From assembly GCA_973895155.1 (NCBI GenBank), contig OZ316899.1:13268001-13332000 (forward strand): a DNA stretch of 64,000 nt, given 5' to 3'. The stretch comes from Marsupella aquatica (lineage: Eukaryota; Marchantiophyta). Shown here piece by piece: positions 12,181 through 20,625 of this stretch. A program made the translations under genes and the position numbers. The notes below the pieces were generated by a model, which saw only the letters and a program-made list of their open reading frames with translations, was not told where the DNA came from and made no database searches. The stretch's first letter is position 1; every line of letters starts with the position of its first letter.

Positions 12181-12727
12181 CTTAACTGACAAGTTCTCAT
12201 CCCACCTTGTGTACACACAAGCTTTGACAACTTGTTGTTTAGATTCAAGCGCCAGGGGGCTTTATACACTTCCCGGTTTGTTTAGAGGCCTATTCTAGGC
12301 CAAATCAGAGGTTGTTTCAGGGTTTTTGATACTTCTGAGTCCATCTAGACTCACAGATTGAATCAATTTTGCCTTGGTTCTCATCTACAACATTGGAGTG
12401 CCATTGTGAAGCCTATTATGAAGGCTCTTCCTTGAACCTTATGCACATTGTCATATTGATTTGCATTTACTTTTGTGTGGAGAGTTGAATGGTATCCATT
12501 CTTGTTTCTGGATCCTCTTCACACATGTTTCCTGTTTATGTGCCATGTTAGTTTGGTGTGGGCGTTTGATTCCATAGGAGTGATCCGGGTTTGCAACCGA
12601 ACATTCTAGTGTGCTGTGTATTTCTCTCCTGGTGATGTTGGAGTGATGTCCAACACACCATGGTGAGTGCTTGTGGTGCTGATAGGGACAGATTGCCCTT
12701 AGGGTTAGCACATAGATTAGGTTAGGG

Positions 12728-14089
12728 TTGATCACCACGGATTCTTCTGGTGCTGTTGGGTTACCCGATGGACGACGGACCGGTTTCACTCGGAGTGGGG
12801 CGCAATTTTGGCCAGCGGCATTGGTAGCAGTCAGCAATGCAGCTTCAGACAGTGATTCTGATGAGGACTCAGTGACCAGTTCTCCTCATCATCAGGTGGT
12901 TGCACCTTTGTTGTGGGATATGGACGAGATGTACGGGGCTACAAAGGGCCCACGACGATACTCTGGTGCAGTTGGCACGATTGATCTGGATGACTTCATC
13001 CAGGAGTTTGATACGTGGTGCGATATGCAGACATTGCGTAACGCCACGTTGTTTACCCCTTTCATGGCATGGAAGGGATTATTTCAGCATTTGGAGGGGT
13101 CACCCATGGATGACTACCATGAGTTTTGGAAGGCTCATTTGGTTGAGATTGAGGCATGGAGGCAGCATTGGTCACCTAATTACGTGTCCATCACCTATGG
13201 CACTAGTGCGGCTACCCAACCCATTGCCACAGCTGTTGCCTCTTCTAGCAGCACTAGCCAGAGTGGCACACCATCCACCAGCAGCACTCCAGCAGCATCC
13301 ACCGCTACTCCTGCCGGTGTGATTGTGACAGGAACTGGAGTTGCGCCAGCATTTAATCCTGTGGTGGAATTCTTTGAGGTACTGAAGCAGAACTATCAGG
13401 GTGTAAGAACTGATAAGTTGAAGGGTCTTCAGGAGTTCCAGCACAAGACTGGAGAGAGTCTACGTGAGGCATACACTCGTATGCGCAGATTGATCACTGT
13501 CACCAAGGGAGTGACAGAGGCTCAAGCAGTCCAGTTTTGGTATGCAATTCTGGACAAAGAATTGCGACGCAGAGTGAGAGATGTCACTCTGCTTAGGGAT
13601 GCAGATCCCACATTAGCAGTTGTTTTCACCCTTTCTGAGCGTATTGAGCTCAATATGGTGAATGAGAAGGTGGTGACTTCCGGATTTGCCAAGGAAGCAC
13701 CAAAGGCTGCATCTACATCTACACCACAGCCTACTACACGGAAGAGCCAGAGGGAGAAGCCTACTGCACGAGAGTCTACCAGCCAGAGACCTGTGCCCTC
13801 TTATGTTGGACAACAGTCAAGATGTTGGACCTGTGGTGGGGATCATGCACAAAGATATTGCCCAGATCATAGAGGATCAGGGGGAGCATCAGCACCTGAT
13901 CAGCAACAGTGTGATCATTATGGAGCTCCTGGACACACCAAGGATAGGTGTTTCTCACTCCACCCTGATTACGGAGGGGAGGATACCGTACACATGATCA
14001 GGGAAGAGGAGAAGGAGGTAGAGGTGGTGGACGTGGTCGTGGCATGCCACATGCAGGGAGACAGGGAGGTGACGCTGCCCCTGCTGTAA
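12728..14089 (+). CDS. gag: Gag polyprotein of the DNMT gypsy element
   Basis: An open frame of 453 codons. No early ATG is present in this copy: the frame opens after TAG 12719 and the first ATG is near 12919, so the true start is unclear. A retrotransposon gag-like core lies around residues 110-310 (VVEFFEVLKQNY, REAYTRMRRLITV). Zinc knuckles follow at about residues 366-410: CWTCGGDHAQRYC, and a second knuckle in which the second cysteine is tyrosine (CDHYGAPGHTKDRC). The frame ends at TAA 14087, but the next frame has a Gly/Arg-rich run (GRGEGGRGGGRGRG) leading into pol, so a -1 shift near 13995 joins gag and pol. Gag would form the particle and bind RNA. Confidence 0.85.
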   Translation: MITTDSSGAVGLPDGRRTGFTRSGAQFWPAALVAVSNAASDSDSDEDSVTSSPHHQVVAPLLWDMDEMYGATKGPRRYSGAVGTIDLDDFIQEFDTWCDMQTLRNATLFTPFMAWKGLFQHLEGSPMDDYHEFWKAHLVEIEAWRQHWSPNYVSITYGTSAATQPIATAVASSSSTSQSGTPSTSSTPAASTATPAGVIVTGTGVAPAFNPVVEFFEVLKQNYQGVRTDKLKGLQEFQHKTGESLREAYTRMRRLITVTKGVTEAQAVQFWYAILDKELRRRVRDVTLLRDADPTLAVVFTLSERIELNMVNEKVVTSGFAKEAPKAASTSTPQPTTRKSQREKPTARESTSQRPVPSYVGQQSRCWTCGGDHAQRYCPDHRGSGGASAPDQQQCDHYGAPGHTKDRCFSLHPDYGGEDTVHMIREEEKEVEVVDVVVACHMQGDREVTLPLL

Positions 14090-14157
14090 CCATAGATCCT
14101 AAGGATGCTAAGATTGCTCAATTGGAGCAATAGCTAGCTGCCATGGCTAGTTCCTAG

Positions 14158-15291
14158 GTGAGACCTACTTCTGGTGATGGGGCATCTACATCCTATGGAC
14201 CTTCCACATCCCATGGTCCTTCCACATCTTATGGAGCTGATGGAGATCTTGCCACCATGGGATTCATGTGTGGCACTGCACATATTGATGCATCAGCAGC
14301 TTTGACACATGGGGCAGCCAAAGCTCTTGAGCCCCGAGGAGCAGTAGTGGAGTTAGATCCACAGAGGGGGGATGCATGTCGGCAGACAAAGCTTCCTCAG
14401 TCTTTTATATTGTCAGAGACAGTTCAGACTGTCTCTATGAACCCGGTTCGGACAAACCCTGGCGTGGGTAAGTTGGCAAAATCCGGTAGTGATACAATAG
14501 GGATGACAGGTACCCTGCTGGGGGTGGCTACTGCCATAGTACGCACCCCATTATTTTCTGCGTCAGACATGCTGAACTTGGGAGTTGGTCCTACAGAAGT
14601 GTTCAGATTGGCAACTACACTCTGTGAGGACACTCCAGTTGTTGCTTCCCATGCAGAAGCAGCTTGCAGTGTTGAAGCAGTGAAGACCATACCACCTACT
14701 GCTACTAGTGAGACATGGCATGCAACAGCAGCGAGGTTGGTGGATTTACCAGCATGCCCTGCATTTGAGAGGACTAGGTTTAAACCTAGTGTTGTGTCAT
14801 TGGATAATCGGAGTGGTATCTTCCGATTAGTTGGGCCTTCTGGAGCAGTATACCAGCGAGAGAGAGTGTTACTGGATACTGGTGCTCAGCCCTTGATGTT
14901 GGGGAAGTCTGCCATACGTGGATTGGGATTGCGTCCAGAGGATTTGGAGGATTGGCCCTTTCCCATTCAGACTTCATTGGGGGGACTTACACCTACACAG
15001 CATATCATCAGGAGACCACTTGATTTGAGGATTCAGGAAGGTCATACCATAGATAGCTCACAGATACAGGCGCGAGATATTTTGACTAAGGCAGAGTCAT
15101 ATGATGTGTTGGTGGGATGTACAGTGCTCTACCCCATGGGATTTATTCTTGATTTTTGGGAGGAATCAGTATCATATAGACCTGATTGGCAGTCAAGAGA
15201 TGCTCGATTGAGCAAATTGCCAGTGAGATTTAGTGGACCTGTGGAGGCCCTAAATCCACACCATTGTCTTTGGCAGCATTCAGTGGTGTAA
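14158..15291 (+). pseudogene. Retropepsin (protease) region of pol
   Basis: The frame continues from the Gly/Arg-rich linker through two in-frame TAG codons (14131 and 14155, where Gln fits) and stays open to 15291. A long Ala/Thr/Ser-rich spacer with TSYGPSTSHG repeats precedes an aspartic protease site LLDTGAQPLMLGKSAIRGLG (DTGA at 14875-14886). The later VLVGCTVLYPMGFILDF resembles the end of retroviral-type proteases. The coding sequence shifts by -1 near 15264-15291 into the methyltransferase frame, so the TAA at 15289 is probably not the natural end. Confidence 0.8.
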
Positions 15292-16718
15292 TTGCTGGAC
15301 CTGATGATTTGATTGAGGGTAATGCGCATGCAACCAGTGTTCCACCATTGGAGGAGTCTCATGAGGAGCACATCATGCGAGGATTACCTGTTGGCAGTGT
15401 TGTGCCACCAATGTGGGGCACTGCACAAGCCTTGCCACAGGCAGCAGCACGATTGGTACATGATGCATGGCGTCATGCTTTTACACCACAGTCAGGAGCA
15501 GAGCAGTCTCTTGCAGATGGACCTGTGACTCTTTCACCATTGGATACCACTCCTATTGCTTGGCAATATCCACCGGAGGGTATTTGTTTGTTGGATCTTT
15601 TTGGTGGGATTAGCACTGGATTGGCTGCTGTTCTTCAGGTAGGAATTCCTGTGCGTCGTTATTTGTATGTGGAGACAGATGAGACAACACGGAGGGTCTC
15701 ATTGCGACATGTGGCTATGTTGGTGGATAGATATCCACAGTTGCTGCCAGTGGATGCTGTTTGTGGTTATCAGCATGCACTACCTGCTGATATTTCATTG
15801 TTGGGGGCGGATCATCTACATCATGTTGGCCCCATTGATTTGGTGATTGCTGGTTGGCCATGTTAGGGCCAATCTAGAGCTGGCATTGGGCATGGACTTC
15901 ATGATCCACGCTCTGCATTGTTTTGGGAGATGTTACGGGTGCTGCGTCATCTCCAGCTACATCAGACAAAGTCTCCAGCATACATTTTAGAGAATGTGCC
16001 ATTGTTAGGTGATGATCGTAGTCGGATTGTTGCCAGTGTTCACCAGGTGAGGTCTTGGATTGGACCTGCTGTGTTATTGGATGCTGCACGCGTGGGTTCT
16101 CGTGCACATCATCCACGCTTGTGGTGGACTAATTTGATCCCATGTGAGGTGCTGAAGCGCACATTTGACAGCATTCCATGCTCACCAGCCTTAGTGGTGG
16201 ATGATATTTTGGATCCAGGGCGTCGGGCACAGGGTGTGACCCAACCTGATAGACCTCCATTGGCAATGGTCAATGCAGTTGGGCGCCCACGTTGTGCATT
16301 ACCCACTCTTGTAAGCCACTCTGCTTTATATGCATTCAGAGCAGGTGGCCCTGGACTTGTGTGGGACACAGCTCTCCAGCAGTTAGTGGAGCCTACTGCT
16401 GATGAGAGAGAGCGTGCTATGGGATTTTTGATTGGCACCATTGCAGTTGCCTCTGTGTCAGAGGGTTTGCGGCGCCAGGTTCTTGGTCAAGCAATGGACC
16501 TGAATTGTTTGACTTGGATTATCAGCTTGGGAGTAGCTGAACAGTTGCGGATGCGCTTTGCTGGAATTACTGATTGTCCCTTGGTGAGCTTGCGGTCCAC
16601 TGAGACAGTATTGACCACAGTTGGGGGCGAGCAGAAAGTCCATGGACCTATGGCAGGATTGGCCAAGGCTGGACAGATTGTTGAGCAGGAAGGGACTGCT
16701 CAATTTACTGCTAAATAG
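15264..16718 (+). pseudogene. DNMT3-like cytosine-5 DNA methyltransferase domain inside pol
   Basis: Methyltransferase motifs occur in canonical order: motif I DLFGGISTGL (from 15594, SAM binding), motif IV IAGWPC (catalytic Cys at 15861-15863), motif VI ENV (15990-15998), a motif VIII-like LLDAARVGSRAHHPRLWWTN, and a C-terminal ERERAMGF ... RRQVLGQ segment. The last two resemble DNMT3 (AHRARYFWGN; GRGARQKLLGRSW) more than DNMT1 or CMT. Order is not permuted as in DRM. It would methylate DNA carbon-5. A TAG at 15864 directly after the catalytic Cys, where Gln fits, breaks this copy; another TAG at 16716 leads on to RT. A position between protease and RT is exceptional for gypsy elements. Confidence 0.88.
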
Positions 16719-18260
16719 CAATCATCGGCTATCTCTTCTACCCTACAAAGAGATATTAGGGATTTGGTGGAGAGTTGGGAACCACAGCTTGGCCCTAAGT
16801 TAACAGGGGAGGAGAGACGTCGCATGCATCGATTCCTGAAGAGTTATTGGAATTGTTTTGCATTCAGCATGAAGGATTTGGGACACTGAAGGGCCCTGGT
16901 ATTCAGATTGAATTGGCTAGTGATGCGCCAATCTTTCGTAGACCATACCATTATAGTGACATGGAGAGAGCTCTGATTCAAAGCAGAACTCAAGATTTGT
17001 TGGAGGCTGGATTGGTGGAGATTTCATATGGGGAGTATGCATCTGCCACAGTGATGCCAGCCAAGAAGGATGTGCATGGCAATTACACAGATAGGCGCAT
17101 GTGTGGTGATTACAGACCTATTAATCACCAGACAAAATCTGATCGATATGCCATGCCCACACCTGAGGAGATCTTTGATGCTGTGGGGCATGCAAAGGTT
17201 TTCAGTTCATTGGATCTGAGGGCAGGGTACCATCAACTTCCAATTAGGCATGCTGACAGGTCCAAGACAACATTCTGGGGGATTGATTCTTATGGCAAAG
17301 ATCATTTGTATCAGTGGTTATTCTTACCAAATGTTGAAGAATGCACCAGTTGAGTTCCAGAGAGTCATGGATCGAATCCTTGCAAGTTTGGATTTTGTCA
17401 AATGTTATATTGATGATATTTTGGTCTATTCTTCTACTGTGGAAGAACATCAGCAGCACTTGCAGATTGTGTTGGAGAGATTGAGAGCACATGGGTTGAA
17501 GCTCCATCCTGGCAAGTGTAAGTTCTTCCAAGACCAGATTGAGTATTTGGACCACACTATATACCCAGGGGGATTGGGTGTACAGCAGACTAAAGTGGAG
17601 GCCATTACACAGATTCCTTGTCCTACTGATGTGAGTAGAGTTCGTGCATTCTTGGGATTGGCGAGCTACTACAGGAGGTATGTTAAAGGATTTAGCCAGC
17701 TTGCTAAACCTTTGACCATACTCACTAAGTTGGATCAGGAATGGATTTGGGATGATGACCAGGAGCATGCCTTTCAGGAGTTGAAGCAAAGGTTGGCATC
17801 ATCCCCTATTTTGAGAAGACCCATTTCAGGCAGACCATTTCAGCTACACACTGATTGGAGTGGAGTAGGACTTGGAGCAGTGCTGACTCAGAAGGATGAT
17901 GAGGGGAATGAGTTTGTTGTGGCTTATGCCAGTAGATCAAACAATTCAGCAGAGGCTAAGTATAGCTCTTATGAGGGAGAGTGTTTGGCAGCAGTGTGGA
18001 CTGTTGCACACTTTTGTTGCTACTTGTTTGGTAACCCCTTCACCTTGATGACTGATCATCAGCCTCTTAAGTGGTTAATGGAGTCTGACAAGCTTACAGG
18101 GAAGCTTGCACGATGGGCATTGTTGTTACAGGAGTATGATTTCTAGGTGGTGCATAGGCCTGGAAAAGTGAACTTGGATGCAGATGGATTAAGCCGCAAT
18201 CCATGTACCAGTTAGCAAGATGAGACTGGAGCCAGATGGCATGATGAGTCAGATAAGGAG
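16719..18260 (+). pseudogene. Reverse transcriptase and RNase H region of pol
   Basis: RT starts after a linker; the frame shifts near 16880 (before GTLKGPG) and again near 17330 (before LKNAPVEFQRVMD). RT marks are MPAKKDVHGNYTDRRMCGDY, SSLDLRAGYHQLPI and the catalytic YIDD (17406-17417). RNase H follows: FQLHTDWSGVGLGAVL, EGECLAAVWT, TDHQPLKWL and RPGKVNLDADGLSR. TAG codons at 18144 and 18213 lie in frame. The order RT-RNase H-integrase and the motifs are Ty3/gypsy type. It copies element RNA into DNA in cytoplasmic particles. Confidence 0.9.
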
Positions 18261-19700
18261 ATGGTGCCAGGATGGCATGCATCTGCCTTTCTTTGTTGGG
18301 TGCCAGCATACAGTGGATCTGTGAACTCTACCTCATTGGATGGAGTGGATGATGAGTCTTCAGATGTGGATGTTAGTGAGGTAACTACTGGACAGCAAGA
18401 TATTCACAATGATGTGAGAGTGTTGGAATATCTGCGCAGTGGTTCTATTGTTGGCAGTGTTGATGCCAAGGAACGTGACAGGGTTCTACAGAGAGCCAAG
18501 AGGTTTCGATGGGAGGGAAACCATCTTTTGAGAGTACTGCATGATGGTAGAGTGTTGGTGGTCCCAAAACCATCATAGAGAGTACATTTGGTGCGACATG
18601 CGCACGAGGAGTTGGGTCACTTTGGTGTAAAGCGCACTTACAGTTTGCTGCAGACACAGTATTGGTGGCGTGGTATGCACACTCATGTCCAGCAGTTGAT
18701 AGCTAAGTGTGTGGTATGTGATAGAGTGAGAGCATCATTTAATGCTCCCACTCCCCAGTTGCACCCGTTGCCGATCATGGGTTTGGGATATCGTTGGAGT
18801 TTGGATTTTGCTGGTCCATTACCTCTTACCCAACGTCATAATCGGTATGTTTTGGTCATGGTGGAGCACTTCTCCAAGTGGATTGAGCTAGTGGCGTTGC
18901 CAGATAAAGCCAGTGGAGGAGTTGCTGCTACATTTTTGGATCGTGTACTCAGTCATTTTGGAGCACCAGCTGAGGTGTTGACTGATCAGGGAACTGAGTT
19001 CCGTGGAGAGTTTGAGAGTTTGTGTGAACAAGCTCTGATTGATCATCGTACTACCTCTCGTGATCATCCTGAGGCAGATGGATTAGCTGAGAGAGTTGTG
19101 CAAACTGTGAAGAGAGGATTGCGTAAGTATGGCTTGCAGGTTGGTGATCTGGGAGATTGGGATCTCCAACTACCTTGGTTAGCTATGGGCTACCGTTTCA
19201 GTCGGCAAGCATCACTTGCATCCTTCTCACCTTACTTTTTGCTCTATGGTAGAGAGCCAGATTTGCCAGCAGCTATTCGTCGTGATGCTGCATCAGTTGT
19301 GAACTTGGATGATCCTAATGTTTGGGTCAAGGTGTGTTCAGAGAGAGCACGGGTATTTCAGAGAGTGATGCCCATGGCTTTTGACAACCTTGTCATTGCC
19401 CAACATCGTGATACTTTGAGGTATGCCACTATTCGTGGAGGAGGTTACCGTGCAAGCATTCGGTGATTTCATCCTGGTGATTATATTTATTTGCAGCAGA
19501 CAGCACCCACGACACTTGATGTGACCGCAGGCCGGACAATCTTACGTGTGCGTGAAGTGTTGCCTTCTGGTGTCCTGATGTTGGAGGGACGCGATGGTAT
19601 GGTTTGGAAGGATCATGTGCGCAATTGTGCACCATGTCACCTTCCCAACATTGATGGTACAGTAAATCCAAGCTTGGCACATGTTCGTGCTGGCTTGAAA
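18261..19700 (+). pseudogene. DDE integrase region of pol
   Basis: After a TAG at 18576 the zinc-binding part has HAHEELGHFG and KCVVC (HHCC). The catalytic core has LDFAGPL, LTDQGTEF and the Glu in HPEADGLAERVVQ (D, D, E). A TGA at 19464 lies where Arg (CGA) fits, in SIR-x-FHPGDYIYL. The C-terminal module HVRNCAPCHLP precedes the PHD finger. This is a normal retroviral-type integrase, so the element is not a tyrosine-recombinase DIRS or Ngaro element despite its repeat layout. Confidence 0.9.
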
Positions 19701-19841
19701 TGTATGTTGTGTGGATTTGCTCAGGGAGCAGCTACTATGTTGATTTGTGATAAGTGTTCTAGAGGATGGCACATGTCATGTCTGACACCACCATTGCAGG
19801 TGATTCCTAGTGGATCATGGTTGTGTCCTCAGTGTCGGTGA
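19701..19841 (+). CDS. PHD finger at the C-terminus of the integrase
   Basis: The last 46 codons of pol give the complete C4HC3 pattern: CMLC, CDKC, WHMSC and CPQC, with the typical SRGWHMSCLTPPL core and GSWLCPQC end, then TGA. PHD fingers commonly read the histone H3 tail. By position it replaces the integrase chromodomain of chromoviruses, so a role in choosing insertion sites is likely but inferred. All zinc ligands are intact in this copy. Confidence 0.9.
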   Translation, partial: CMLCGFAQGAATMLICDKCSRGWHMSCLTPPLQVIPSGSWLCPQCR

Positions 19842-20000
19842 AGCCGACTAGTTATCATTTGTGTTCTCTTGGCAGATATGGATTGCAGGTAAGTGATCGA
19901 TGGGGCTCACTTGCACCCGGCCTCCTGATCTTCACACCTAAAAAGGTGTATATCAACCTTGTAGAACTCATGGCTAGCTAGAGTTAGGGGACCTTACTTC

Positions 20001-20014
20001 CAGCTAGGGGGGCG
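20001..20014 (+). promoter_or_regulatory. Candidate polypurine tract
   Basis: AGCTAGGGGGGCG immediately precedes repeat B1. Its place suggests plus-strand priming at the B1 boundary, which argues that B1 starts the functional 3' repeat, although the integrated ends are A and B2. Confidence 0.45.
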
Positions 20015-20152
20015 ATTGTGGGTTTTGGACATGTGTGGACATGAGTTCCACTTGTATTCCATTCTCTTGTGTTTGTGATGTGGTAGTGTGACTATGTCTG
20101 GATGTATGTGACAAGCGATGTATGTTGTGTAGCGATATGTATGCGCACGACA
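20015..20152 (+). repeat. Split terminal repeat B1
   Basis: 138 bp from ATTGTGGGTTTTGGACATG to GCGCACGACA, directly preceded by a purine-rich tract (AGCTAGGGGGG). It is nearly identical to 20484-20621. The dinucleotide GC separates it from the A2 repeat, so the junction reads ACA-GC-TGT, like two element ends joined. Confidence 0.85.
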
Positions 20153-20154
20153 GC

Positions 20155-20621
20155 TGTCACACCATTCTGAGTAGTGTAGTAGTATATCGTGCTATTAGAG
20201 TATGTACATTTGGTATGAGTGCTATTGGAGCCGATAAGGTTCCGTTAGGTTTGTGTGAGAGGGTACTTCTCACTTGTGAGGCATTGAAAGGTCATCTTTC
20301 AATGTTGAGCCTTGGAGAGAGAGGAGCTTGAGTGTGGCTATGGTGGCTGTGAGCTCCGCTTGTGTAACGTGGATTCCTTGAGTAGTGCAAGGTGCGTTGG
20401 CTTGACATACGTGTGTGATCGGATCGGTGCGGGATCGATGGGGTATTGTTGTCCGGGATCGTTGTGCCGATTGTATTAAGATTATTGTGGGTTTTGGACA
20501 TGTGTGGACATGAGTTCCACTTGTATTCCATTCTCTTGTGTTTGTGATGTGGCAGTGTGACTATGTCTGGATGTATGTGACAAGCGATGTATGTTGTGTA
20601 GCAATATGTATGCGCACGACA
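20155..20621 (+). repeat. 3' terminal repeat A2-B2 (full, 467 bp)
   Basis: A2 (20155-20484) followed without a gap by B2 (20484-20621, one shared base). It has TG...CA ends like an LTR. The 5' end of the element carries only the A part. Confidence 0.85.
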
Positions 20622-20625
20622 CATC
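20622..20625. repeat. Target-site duplication CATC, right copy
   Basis: Partner of 11069-11072. A 4-bp duplication with TG...CA termini fits insertion by a DDE integrase. Confidence 0.8.

Larger units (their letters stand above)
11073..20621 (+). mobile_element. Ty3/gypsy-type retrotransposon with DNMT and PHD (copy 1)
   Basis: The element starts TGTCACACC and ends GCGCACGACA, flanked by the 4-bp duplication CATC (11069-11072 and 20622-20625). Internal order is gag, protease, cytosine methyltransferase, reverse transcriptase, RNase H, integrase, PHD finger. The terminal repeats are split: A (330 bp) at the 5' end, B (138 bp) then A then B at the 3' end. A copies differ at about four positions and B copies at about two, so insertion is fairly recent. 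The coding region has seven TAG and one TGA in-frame stops plus several frame shifts, so this copy looks defective. No TGG-type primer binding site was seen after the first A repeat. Confidence 0.9.

Noticed and set aside
17244-17789. 181-codon minus-strand ORF
   Set aside because: Antisense shadow of the reverse transcriptase coding region.
14131-18578. TAG used as a sense codon (altered genetic code)
   Set aside because: The host G3BP-like gene has no internal TAG and itself ends with TAG at 55692, and other elements show TGA as well. C-to-T decay of CAG and CGA explains the pattern better.
11073-20621. Element is a DIRS/PAT/Ngaro tyrosine-recombinase retrotransposon
   Set aside because: Split direct repeats suggested this, but pol has HHCC and DDE integrase motifs, no tyrosine recombinase was seen, and a 4-bp target duplication is present.
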